Positions 1 to 5,701 of a stretch of 6,028 nucleotides of DNA are shown here, piece by piece. Position numbers and translations under genes: made by a program. A model generated the notes under the pieces. It saw only the letters and a program-made list of their open reading frames with translations, ran no database searches and was not told the origin of the DNA. The DNA comes from JBELHO01 sp042091375 (lineage in GTDB: Bacteria > Pseudomonadota > Gammaproteobacteria > Enterobacterales > Alteromonadaceae). The DNA is taken from contig JBELHO010000100.1 of the NCBI GenBank assembly GCA_042091375.1, forward strand, positions 1 to 6,028. Reading direction: 5' to 3'. How positions within the stretch are numbered: the stretch's first letter is position 1; each line of letters opens with the position of its first letter.

Positions 1-1
1 T

Positions 2-364
2 GAAGTTAACAAAGTACTTGAAGTTGCCCGTAAAGAAGAAAAGATTGGTGCAACACTGCAAGCAGAAATCACACTTTATGCTGATGATAAATTAGCGGCC
101 AATTTACAAGCACTTGGTCATGAATTGCAATTCGTTTTATTAACTTCAAAGGCTTATGTTGAGCCTATTAGTAATAAATCAGCTGACGCTGAAGCAACCG
201 AAATTGAAGGCCTATATATCACTGTTGCAGCAAGTACCGCGACTAAGTGTGAACGCTGTTGGCACTATAGTGAAGATGTTGGCACAATTGCAGCTCATCC
301 GACTCTATGTGGTCGCTGTGTAACAAATGTGGATGGCGAGGGTGAAACTCGTGAGTTTGCATAA
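2..364 (+). CDS. ileS: Isoleucyl-tRNA synthetase, C-terminal part (5' end outside window)
   Basis: This is the last 120 residues of a class I aminoacyl-tRNA synthetase that charges tRNA-Ile in the cytoplasm. The reading frame is open from base 2, and the start lies upstream of the window. The first residues (EVNKVLEVARKEEKIGATL) match the end of the anticodon-binding domain of bacterial IleS. The C-terminal zinc finger is intact: a CERCWH motif with cysteine codons at 248 and 257, then CGRC with cysteine codons at 308 and 317. Four cysteines in this arrangement bind zinc in E. coli-type IleS and are needed for activity. The gene ends with TAA 19 bases before lspA, the usual ileS-lspA pairing in gammaproteobacteria, so the two are probably co-transcribed from a promoter upstream of the window. 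Confidence 0.97.
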   Translation, partial: EVNKVLEVARKEEKIGATLQAEITLYADDKLAANLQALGHELQFVLLTSKAYVEPISNKSADAEATEIEGLYITVAASTATKCERCWHYSEDVGTIAAHPTLCGRCVTNVDGEGETREFA

Positions 365-372
365 AGGTTAAT

Positions 373-377
373 AAGGA
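373..377 (+). promoter_or_regulatory. Ribosome binding site of lspA
   Basis: AAGGA ends 6 bases before the GTG at 384. This good spacing supports GTG as the lspA start, because no ATG lies in frame at a better place. Confidence 0.7.
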
Positions 378-383
378 TTAGCT

Positions 384-890
384 GTGTTAAAAGGACGAAA
401 TGGTTTAATTTGGTTAGTGCTAAGTGTGGTTTTATTAGCACTTGACCAAATCAGTAAGTCGGTTGTCGTTGCTCAAATGAAATTGGGTCAATCAATTGAT
501 ATTTTACCTGTGTTTAACTTTACCTATGTACATAACTACGGTGCAGCATTTAGTTTTTTAAGTGATGCAGGTGGCTGGCAAAGTTACTTTTTTAGCACCA
601 TCGCAATCTCAATTAGTGGGTTGCTTATTTATTGGCTAAAAAAGCTGCCAGCAACGAATAAATTGTTATGCCTTGCTTATGCATTGGTCTTAGCTGGTGC
701 TATTGGTAACTTGGTTGACCGCTTGATTTATGGCTATGTAATTGACTTTTTACATGTGTATTATCAGCAATGGGATTTCCCCGTTTTTAATATTGCCGAT
801 GTGGCAATTAGCATGGGTGCGGCGCTGTTGCTGCTCGATGCATTTTATGAACAAAAAGAGGCGAAAGCAGGAAATGACGCTAAAGATTAG
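384..890 (+). CDS. lspA: Lipoprotein signal peptidase (signal peptidase II)
   Basis: A 168-residue inner-membrane aspartic protease that removes the signal peptide from diacylglyceryl-modified prolipoproteins, after Lgt and before Lnt. The length is normal for the family. Four hydrophobic segments are visible, at about residues 7-25, 67-85, 94-111 and 134-152. Conserved blocks are LDQISK (Asp21), HNYGAAFSFL (residues 50-59), GNLVDR (Asn109, Asp112, Arg113), VIDF (Asp121) and FNIAD (Asn136, Asp139). By comparison with P. aeruginosa LspA, Asp121 and Asp139 are the catalytic pair. The start is GTG with AAGGA 6 bases upstream. The gene ends inside fkpB (17-base overlap), which points to co-expression. 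Nothing essential is missing, and the assignment is firm. Confidence 0.97.
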   Translation: MLKGRNGLIWLVLSVVLLALDQISKSVVVAQMKLGQSIDILPVFNFTYVHNYGAAFSFLSDAGGWQSYFFSTIAISISGLLIYWLKKLPATNKLLCLAYALVLAGAIGNLVDRLIYGYVIDFLHVYYQQWDFPVFNIADVAISMGAALLLLDAFYEQKEAKAGNDAKD

Positions 891-1311
891 TGAAAACTCA
901 GAAGTACTTTTTCATTTCTCAATCAAGTTAACAGATGGTTCAGCAGCTGACTCTACAAAGGTGCATAATAAGCCCGCTAAACTGGTGATGGGTGATGGCA
1001 GTTTGACAGAAAATTTTGAGAAGTGTTTGCTTGGGTTAGTCGCAGGTGATGAAAAAAGCTTTAAATTGGCGCCTGAAGATGCGTTCGGTTTGCCTAACCC
1101 TGATAATATTTACTACGTTGATAAAAGTAAATTTGGTACAGATACGCCGGCAGAAGTAGGTGCAATCATTGCCTTTACTCAGCCTGATGGCACTGACCTG
1201 CCAGGGCTTATTCGCGAAGTTGCTGGCGATTCGGTCACAGTTGATTTTAATCATCCTTTAGCTGGGCAGCCTGTTGAATTTGAAGTAGAAATCTTAGAAG
1301 TGCATAATTAA
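874..1311 (+). CDS. fkpB: FKBP-type peptidyl-prolyl cis-trans isomerase, FkpB/SlpA type
   Basis: A 145-residue cytoplasmic FKBP-fold isomerase of the SlyD-like branch; E. coli FkpB (SlpA) is 149 residues. The start at 874 was chosen because the protein then aligns end to end with E. coli SlpA, with the shared strand VLxHFxxKLxDG at about residues 11-22. The longer open frame, from 742, lies inside lspA and would add unrelated sequence. Other family blocks are LLGLVAGDEKSFKLAPEDAFG (about 52-72), with the insert-in-flap region after it, and SVTVDFNHPLAGQPVEFE (about 120-137). The gene overlaps lspA by 17 bases. The purines nearest the ATG (AGGA, 869-872) are too close for a classic site, while GAGG at 858-861 is rather far, so initiation may depend on ribosomes finishing lspA. 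Its physiological clients are poorly known; it is a chaperone/isomerase by family. Confidence 0.95.
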   Translation: MTLKISENSEVLFHFSIKLTDGSAADSTKVHNKPAKLVMGDGSLTENFEKCLLGLVAGDEKSFKLAPEDAFGLPNPDNIYYVDKSKFGTDTPAEVGAIIAFTQPDGTDLPGLIREVAGDSVTVDFNHPLAGQPVEFEVEILEVHN

Positions 1312-2241
1312 ATGAAAATTTTATTGGCTAATCCACGAGGCTTTTGTGCCGGTGTTGATAGAGCTATCAGCATAGTTGAACGCGCGCTTGATATTTTTCA
1401 ACCGCCCATTTATGTCCGCCATGAAGTGGTACATAATAAATATGTGGTTAGCCGTTTAAAAGATCGCGGTGCAATTTTTGTTGAAGAATTGCATCAGATC
1501 CCTGACAATAATATTGTTATTTTTAGTGCTCATGGCGTGTCGCAAGCGGTGCGTCAAGAAGCTAAGCGCCGCGATTTAAAAGTCTTTGATGCAACCTGCC
1601 CGTTAGTGACAAAAGTACATATGGAAGTTACGCGTGCCAGCAGAAAGGGTACAGAGTGCGTACTCATTGGCCACCACGGTCATCCAGAAGTTGAAGGCAC
1701 AATGGGGCAGTATGACAATCAGGATGGCGGCATATACTTAGTAGAAACAGCTGAAGATGTGGCCAATTTAGACGTTAAGAACCCTGATAACTTATTTTAT
1801 TGTAGCCAAACCACTTTATCGGTTGATGACACTGCTGACGTTATTGATGCTTTACGAGATAAATTCCCAAATATTCATGGTCCACGTAAAGATGACATCT
1901 GTTATGCCACACAAAACCGACAAGACGCAGTGCGTGATTTGGCTGATAAGACAAATATTGTACTCGTAGTAGGCGCTAAAAATAGCTCAAACTCAAATCG
2001 CTTACGTGAATTAAGTGAAAAAGTTGGTACACAAGCATTTTTGATTGACGATTCATCAGTAATGAATAAAGCTTGGTTTGATAATATTGAAAGTGTGGGA
2101 GTGACCGCTGGCGCCTCAGCACCAGAAATATTGGTTCAACAGGTGATCGACCAGTTAAAATCTTGGGGCGGGAGCCAGGTGTTAGAAAACCCCGGAATAG
2201 AAGAAAATATAATTTTTGCGGTGCCTGCTGAACTAAGATAA
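1312..2241 (+). CDS. ispH: 4-hydroxy-3-methylbut-2-enyl diphosphate reductase
   Basis: A 309-residue cytoplasmic iron-sulfur enzyme (formerly LytB) that converts HMBPP to IPP and DMAPP, the last step of the MEP isoprenoid pathway. The three cluster-binding cysteines are Cys12 (in NPRGFCAGVDRA), Cys96 (in DATCPLV) and Cys197 (in DICYAT). The substrate-contacting and catalytic residues known from E. coli IspH fall at identical positions: His41, His74, His124, Glu126 (HPEVEGT), Thr167 (SQTTLS), Ser225/Ser226/Asn227 (KNSSNSNR) and Ser269 (AGASAPE). The ATG follows the fkpB TAA with no intervening base, and only a weak AGAAG precedes it (1296-1300), so translation is probably coupled to fkpB. The gene ends the housekeeping block; the kinase gene starts 9 bases later. 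The enzyme looks fully functional. Confidence 0.98.
   Translation: MKILLANPRGFCAGVDRAISIVERALDIFQPPIYVRHEVVHNKYVVSRLKDRGAIFVEELHQIPDNNIVIFSAHGVSQAVRQEAKRRDLKVFDATCPLVTKVHMEVTRASRKGTECVLIGHHGHPEVEGTMGQYDNQDGGIYLVETAEDVANLDVKNPDNLFYCSQTTLSVDDTADVIDALRDKFPNIHGPRKDDICYATQNRQDAVRDLADKTNIVLVVGAKNSSNSNRLRELSEKVGTQAFLIDDSSVMNKAWFDNIESVGVTAGASAPEILVQQVIDQLKSWGGSQVLENPGIEENIIFAVPAELR
2208..2213 (+). promoter_or_regulatory. Candidate -10 element for an internal promoter of the two-component genes
   Basis: A perfect TATAAT lies in the last codons of ispH, about 38 bases before the kinase start. A transcript starting near 2220 would have a short leader with the AAGGA site. There is no good -35: the closest is TTAGAA at 2182-2187, spaced 20 bases away. 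There is also no TG extension. The sequence is AT-rich, so chance occurrence is quite possible. Confidence 0.25.
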
Positions 2242-2244
2242 GGA
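2239..2244 (+). promoter_or_regulatory. Ribosome binding site of the AlgZ-like kinase gene
   Basis: TAAGGA overlaps the ispH stop codon and ends 6 bases before the ATG at 2251. It supports that start over the in-frame ATG at 2257. The ATG at 2244 is in another frame. Confidence 0.65.
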
Positions 2245-2250
2245 TGCTAA

Positions 2251-3267
2251 ATGCTAATGAATACGTTGAAGGATTTCAAAGGTAATTCATTAGCAAACTT
2301 ACTTAATAAGCGATCATTACTCGCAGTAATAATGGTTGGCCAACTGTTGGCTATTCTTTTAGTCTCAACACCACTTAATCCTTTCGACCCTTGGTTGATA
2401 CTCCCCTTAGTCAGCTTATTTATCCATTTTGTGTCTCTATCTAGCTTCTACTGCTTGCATTTAATTAAACGTTTTTTACAAAAATCAAACGACGTAATGC
2501 AATTGTTAATGCTGATCTTACTGATCTGTAGTTTTACAATCATTGCCAGTTTTACGGTACATAGTATGCTTAGCCTAAGCATACTATCGCCGGTTGATTT
2601 TATGCTGCGAAACCTGTTGATGGGTTTTATTGTAGCATTACTATATGTTCAATTTAGTGTGATATATACCGATCGCATGGCTACTCAACATCAAGCAACT
2701 AAAGCAAGGTTAAGTTCGCTGCAAGCGAGAATTCGTCCTCATTTTCTTTTTAACAGTTTAAATGTTGCTGCAGAACTTACTCACCAAAACCCAAAAGATG
2801 CCGAGAAAACAATTTTGGCAATAGCCGGTTTATCCCGCGCAGCAATGTATAGTGACGAAAACCGCAGCCTGAAACAAGAAATTGAATTAGCGCAGCAATA
2901 CCTGTTAATAGAGTCATGGCGTTTTGATGAGCGCTTAAAGATTGAATGGCAATTACCCGATGAGTTACCTGAAATAGTGATCCCTTCTCTGACCATTCAG
3001 CCTTTGTTAGAAAATGCCATTTATCATGGTGTAGAAAACAATTCCAAGATGTCGACTGTCAGAATCGGAATGTCAGTGACCAGATCCTCCATCACAATTA
3101 TCATTGAAAATCCGTATATTAATGCAACGGTACCAAGAGATAAGTCAAATGGCATGGCGGTGAAAAATATAAAAGCACGCCTTAATATATATTTTGGTCA
3201 ACGCGCTAAGTTAAGTCATTATATTGACGCTGATATCTATCGCACCAAGTTAGTTATTCCGAGATAA
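2251..3267 (+). CDS. LytS/AlgZ (FimS)-type membrane sensor histidine kinase
   Basis: A 338-residue sensor kinase of the His_kinase (LytS/YehU) family, most like AlgZ/FimS of Pseudomonas. Four membrane segments are visible at about residues 22-40, 48-70, 83-104 and 118-138, with basic residues in the 71-80 loop as expected for a cytoplasmic side. A short linker (about 141-160) leads to the phospho-acceptor motif RIRPHFLFNSLN (His164). Next comes a dimerisation/helical region with a LSRAAMY block and then QPLLENAIYHG (N-box-like, Asn255). The usual GxGxG nucleotide-binding signature is not evident; the C-terminal end has only SNGMAVKNIKARL (299-311), as in other AlgZ-like proteins whose ATP motifs are weak. 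There is no PAS or periplasmic sensor domain, so the signal is probably sensed in or at the membrane. It is adjacent to and presumably phosphorylates the LytTR regulator at 3270. Family assignment is firm; orthology to AlgZ is likely but inferred. Confidence 0.9.
   Translation: MLMNTLKDFKGNSLANLLNKRSLLAVIMVGQLLAILLVSTPLNPFDPWLILPLVSLFIHFVSLSSFYCLHLIKRFLQKSNDVMQLLMLILLICSFTIIASFTVHSMLSLSILSPVDFMLRNLLMGFIVALLYVQFSVIYTDRMATQHQATKARLSSLQARIRPHFLFNSLNVAAELTHQNPKDAEKTILAIAGLSRAAMYSDENRSLKQEIELAQQYLLIESWRFDERLKIEWQLPDELPEIVIPSLTIQPLLENAIYHGVENNSKMSTVRIGMSVTRSSITIIIENPYINATVPRDKSNGMAVKNIKARLNIYFGQRAKLSHYIDADIYRTKLVIPR
2561..2587 (+). repeat. Inverted repeat, 13-bp perfect arms with a 1-base centre, inside the kinase gene
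   Basis: The left arm ATAGTATGCTTAG (2561-2573) is the exact reverse complement of 2575-2587, around a central C at 2574. It encodes residues 104-113 of the kinase (HSMLSLSILS), in the short periplasmic loop between membrane segments 3 and 4. As RNA it could form a 12-bp stem with a 3-base loop. No T-tract follows, so it is not a standard terminator. Function unknown. Confidence 0.9.
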
Positions 3268-3269
3268 TA

Positions 3270-3974
3270 ATGAACGTACTTATTGTTGATGATCAACCAC
3301 TAGCAAGACTTAGAATAGCGCGTCTAATAGAGAAGCTAAGACCAGATTATACGCTGCTACAATCTGCTGAAAATGCACAGCAAGCAATGCTTTTAAGCCA
3401 GCAAACAATGCCTGATTTAGTGTTATTAGATATTGAAATGCCGGATATGTCTGGGGTCGAATTGGCCCAGCAGTTGAAAGCCGTTTCTCCTCCGCCAGCC
3501 ATTATATTTGTGACGGCTTATCCGGATAAGGCATTGTCAGCATTTACGGCCTTACCGCAAGGGTATTTAGTTAAACCGGTCACTGAAAAAGCGCTTGATT
3601 CAGTGTTACAAGGACTTAATCAGCCTCATCGAGCGCACACTGTACTGAAACAACAAGTCGCCTTAGGTTACATTGAGCAGGGCGTTAAAAAGTATATTTA
3701 TTTTTCTAATATAAGAGTTATCCGTTCTGAAGATAAATATATTCGTGTTTATACCCAGCAAAAAAGTATCTTAATCGATGGCTCATTGAAGTATTTAATC
3801 GCCAAATATTCGACTCATTTACTTCGTATTCATCGTAATACATTGGTTAATAAAGCCTTTCTTTCAGCTGTTCACTTGGAAAACGGTAAGCATTGGTTAA
3901 CAGTATCTGACTACACGTCTAAACTTGAAATAAGTCGACGTGAATGGACCAAAATTAAGAAATATTTACGTTAA
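3270..3974 (+). CDS. AlgR-like LytTR-family response regulator
   Basis: A 234-residue cytoplasmic DNA-binding response regulator. Receiver domain at about residues 1-118: acidic pocket Asp7-Asp8 (MNVLIVDDQPLAR), phosphorylation site Asp54 (LLDIEMP), Thr82 (VTAY) and Lys102 (GYLVKPV). LytTR DNA-binding domain at about 138-233, with SEDKYIRVY, LIDGSLKYL and RIHRNTLVNKAFL motifs and an ISRREW ending. The N-terminal MNVLIVDD-PLAR, GYLVKPV and RIHRN-LV blocks match P. aeruginosa AlgR (248 residues, also Asp54), making AlgR the closest family I recognise. The ATG lies 2 bases after the kinase stop, with only a weak GAG upstream, so translation is probably coupled to the kinase gene. In P. aeruginosa, AlgR activates the fimU-pilVWXY1Y2E operon; here pilV starts 124 bases downstream, so control of those genes is a strong inference, not shown. 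Confidence 0.92.
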   Translation: MNVLIVDDQPLARLRIARLIEKLRPDYTLLQSAENAQQAMLLSQQTMPDLVLLDIEMPDMSGVELAQQLKAVSPPPAIIFVTAYPDKALSAFTALPQGYLVKPVTEKALDSVLQGLNQPHRAHTVLKQQVALGYIEQGVKKYIYFSNIRVIRSEDKYIRVYTQQKSILIDGSLKYLIAKYSTHLLRIHRNTLVNKAFLSAVHLENGKHWLTVSDYTSKLEISRREWTKIKKYLR

Positions 3975-4002
3975 AACAACCGAATATCATAAAAACAAAC
4001 CG
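3973..4002 (+). repeat. Imperfect direct repeat, candidate LytTR/AlgR-like operator
   Basis: AAAACAACCG (3973-3982) recurs as AAAACAAACCG (3992-4002); the CCG ends are 20 bp apart, about two helical turns. LytTR regulators commonly bind direct repeats at roughly this spacing. The ACCG core begins like the AlgR box ACCGTTCGTC, and the second copy continues as ACCGT. The first copy overlaps the stop codon of the regulator gene. The match to the AlgR consensus is only partial and the region is A-rich. Confidence 0.35.
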
Positions 4003-4054
4003 TCTACTGCTTTTTTGTTGTCATTTATTTCTTAATTAACCACTCTGTTATTTA

Positions 4055-4074
4055 TTAATACATGTTAATACATG
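4055..4074 (+). repeat. Perfect tandem direct repeat of a 10-bp unit (TTAATACATG x2)
   Basis: The unit TTAATACATG occurs at 4055-4064 and, with no gap, at 4065-4074, ending 9 bases before the pilV ribosome binding site. A 10-bp period places both copies on the same DNA face, as an operator would. It could instead be a local duplication or lie within the 5' leader of the mRNA. Confidence 0.85.
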
Positions 4075-4083
4075 GCTTCTTTA

Positions 4084-4088
4084 AAGGA
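4084..4088 (+). promoter_or_regulatory. Ribosome binding site of pilV
   Basis: AAGGA ends 10 bases before the ATG at 4099. ATGs at 4088 and 4092 are in other frames, so 4099 is the first usable start. Confidence 0.6.
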
Positions 4089-4098
4089 TGAATGAGCG

Positions 4099-4671
4099 AT
4101 GAGAATTAATAATTCGGTAATTTTCTTAAGACCAACAATTACTCAAAATAATGGTTTTACACTGATTGAAGTATTAATTGCCTTTATTATTTTAACGGTA
4201 GGCTTACTCGGTGTCGTTGCCTTGCAGATCAGCGCCAAACAAGCGAACTATAACGCGGATCAACGCAGTGCAGCATTGGCTTTAGCTAATGATATTGTGG
4301 AGCGCATTCGTGCAAATGATACTACAGAGGCTGTTGCCAATTACAATACAACTCTAAGCCATAATAGCCCGCTAACCGCTCACAATTGCTTAAATAATGC
4401 GTGTTCATCCATGAATATGGCTGCCTATGATTTGGATCAATGGCGCAAAGCATTACGCATGGCAGATAATACCGGTACCTTGGCTAATGGTGTGGTCTGT
4501 ATCAGTGCTGAACAATCAAGTGATAGCAAAATGATTGAGTTACAGGTGGTTGTAGCGTGGCAAGGCAGGCAGAAAATCAAACCGGTAACTAATAAAGATA
4601 TTAATTGTGGCTCGTTTTCAGATCGCAGAGCAGTGGTTCTTAATAGCCATATATTTATCAGGTCTGCTTAA
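4099..4671 (+). CDS. pilV: Type IV minor pilin PilV
   Basis: A 190-residue prepilin, close in length to PilV of P. aeruginosa (about 185). The N-terminus carries a 19-residue leader ending NNG, cut by prepilin peptidase before Phe20. The mature N-terminus FTLIEVLIAFIILTVGLLGV is a typical class III signal helix with Glu5 (Glu24 of the precursor). The helix continues through ALQISAKQANYNADQRSAALALANDIVERIRAN, the signature that separates PilV from PilW and FimU. Four cysteines in the globular part (97, 102, 134, 170) could form disulfides. In related systems PilV is part of the minor-pilin complex that primes pilus assembly and links the PilY1 adhesin to the tip. It is the first pilin gene here, with no FimU/FimT-type gene directly before it. 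The stop codon is 1 base from the pilW start. Confidence 0.93.
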   Translation: MRINNSVIFLRPTITQNNGFTLIEVLIAFIILTVGLLGVVALQISAKQANYNADQRSAALALANDIVERIRANDTTEAVANYNTTLSHNSPLTAHNCLNNACSSMNMAAYDLDQWRKALRMADNTGTLANGVVCISAEQSSDSKMIELQVVVAWQGRQKIKPVTNKDINCGSFSDRRAVVLNSHIFIRSA

Positions 4672-4672
4672 T

Positions 4673-5701
4673 ATGAAAACAATGCACACGGTTAAGCAGC
4701 TTGGTTTTACTCTATTAGAATTAATGATTTCATTATTTGTTGGCGCGTTTATTTTAGCTGGCGTGATGTTCACTTACGTTGGTATGAAAAAAACCACCGC
4801 TGACACCATGCATATTGGCGAGTTACAAGAATCAGCTCGCCTAGCTATGAATGTGCTAAAACGAGATATTGAACTAACTGGGTTATGGGGAAGTTTTATT
4901 TCAACGCCCGATGCTGCTGTTTTAACACACCCCAACCCGGCCAATCCACAAAATGACTGTTTTGGGGATAAAGATAATAAAGAAAGTAATAATCACAGCT
5001 TTCCACAAACAGATGCGGCTGAGCAGAGGGCATTTAAAGTCTTGTTTGCTAAAGAGGCCAAAGATAAAACGGAATTAAACTGCATCAAAGCACCTCATTC
5101 TGGTAGCGATATTTTACAAGTTAAACATGTGCTTGCGAAAAAAGTTACCGGAAATACAAGCGCGAACAAAACCTACTTTATTGCCACACCACACACGGCA
5201 CGGTTTCAAAGAGGAACAGGCTCTAAAATTATGCCACCTCTTAATGGCAGCGTCTGGGAATACAGCCACAATGTTTATTTTATTGCAAACCAACAATACG
5301 AACTTAATAACAAAAAAATAAACGTACCTACGTTAAAAAGAATACGTCTAACCGGTAGCAGAATGAGTACGGAAACAGTTATGGAGGGGATTGAAAATAT
5401 ACGCTTTATTTTTGGTTTAGACACCAGCGGCGATACGCGAGTCGATACTTATAAACCTGCACCGAGTATGCATAATAATGACTGGGATCAACAAAGCAGC
5501 GTTGTTATCAGCGTGCAAATATTTTTATTAGCAAGAACATTAGCACCAGACACTTCAAACCCGCCAAGAGACCAAACATTTATTCTAGGAGGGGAGGGGG
5601 AACACAAACGTATGCTCACTTTTAATGATGGTTATAGACGAAAGCTACTGACATCAACTGTGCGCTTAGCCAATGTAGGCAGTGATAAATGGGCAATCTA
5701 A
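4673..5701 (+). CDS. pilW: Type IV minor pilin PilW
   Basis: A 342-residue minor pilin of the PilW family. The start at 4673 was chosen over the longer open frame (from 4607) because it gives an 11-residue leader, MKTMHTVKQLG, cut before FTLLELMISLFVGAFILAGVMF with Glu5 (Glu16). The longer form would put non-leader sequence ahead and overlap pilV. AGG at 4660-4662 is a plausible ribosome binding site, and the ATG lies 1 base after the pilV TAA. Family features are the long globular region, LQESARLAMNVLKRDIELTG (51-70), an ENIRFIFGLD strand (241-250), VQIFLLART (281-289) and the C-terminal YRRKLLTSTVRLAN (321-334). Two cysteines (96, 137) may pair. Its role by homology is minor-pilin complex formation with PilV and PilX in the inner membrane and at the pilus tip. 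It overlaps pilX by 13 bases. Confidence 0.93.
   Translation: MKTMHTVKQLGFTLLELMISLFVGAFILAGVMFTYVGMKKTTADTMHIGELQESARLAMNVLKRDIELTGLWGSFISTPDAAVLTHPNPANPQNDCFGDKDNKESNNHSFPQTDAAEQRAFKVLFAKEAKDKTELNCIKAPHSGSDILQVKHVLAKKVTGNTSANKTYFIATPHTARFQRGTGSKIMPPLNGSVWEYSHNVYFIANQQYELNNKKINVPTLKRIRLTGSRMSTETVMEGIENIRFIFGLDTSGDTRVDTYKPAPSMHNNDWDQQSSVVISVQIFLLARTLAPDTSNPPRDQTFILGGEGEHKRMLTFNDGYRRKLLTSTVRLANVGSDKWAI
5677..5679 (+). promoter_or_regulatory. Weak ribosome binding site of pilX within pilW
   Basis: AGG lies 9 bases before the ATG at 5689. It supports a pilX start inside the end of pilW; the ATG at 5711 is out of frame and soon meets a stop. Confidence 0.4.

Larger units (their letters stand above)
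3975..4098 (+). promoter_or_regulatory. Intergenic region upstream of pilV, probable promoter/regulatory region
   Basis: This 124-base AT-rich gap is the only sizeable non-coding stretch in the window. It contains the direct repeat described separately, a T-tract at 4011-4016, a -35-like TTGTCA at 4018-4023 (5 of 6 to consensus) with no convincing -10 at normal distance, and palindromic AT elements TTAATTAA (4032-4039) and TATTAATA (4053-4060). A tandem 10-bp repeat comes just before the ribosome binding site. I find no GC-rich hairpin terminator after the regulator gene, so read-through from the two-component genes into pilV is also possible. I did not find a sigma-54-like GG-N10-GC element. 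Confidence 0.45.

Noticed and set aside
742..873. Extended open frame upstream of the fkpB start, within lspA
   Set aside because: It would add 44 residues unrelated to FkpB, while the start at 874 aligns end to end with E. coli SlpA. The upstream part is a shadow of lspA.
1036..1254. Minus-strand open frame inside fkpB, and similar ones at 2781-2996 and 5114-5296
   Set aside because: All lie opposite well-identified genes, have no recognisable domain and have no supporting ribosome site that I can see.
3722..3727. CCGTTC inside the regulator gene resembling half an AlgR box
   Set aside because: A single partial match in coding sequence, readily explained by chance.
3994..4019. Possible terminator hairpin after the regulator gene (AACAAA pairing with TTTGTT, near a T-tract)
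   Set aside because: The stem is short, almost all A-T, has a 14-base loop, and the T-tract lies partly within the stem. Not a credible intrinsic terminator.
4607..4672. Extended N-terminus of pilW overlapping pilV
   Set aside because: The ATG at 4673 gives a short basic prepilin leader ending in Gly before FTLLE, as the family requires. The extension is an out-of-frame reading of pilV.
5127..5321. Short plus-strand open frame inside pilW
   Set aside because: Composition and position suit a frame shadow of pilW, and no family resemblance was seen.
5587..5600. AGGAGGGG and a G-rich tract inside pilW (possible internal ribosome site or G-quadruplex)
   Set aside because: The nearest downstream ATG, at 5612, is an in-frame Met late in pilW, too near the end to yield a useful product. 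There are only three separate G-runs, so a stable quadruplex is doubtful.
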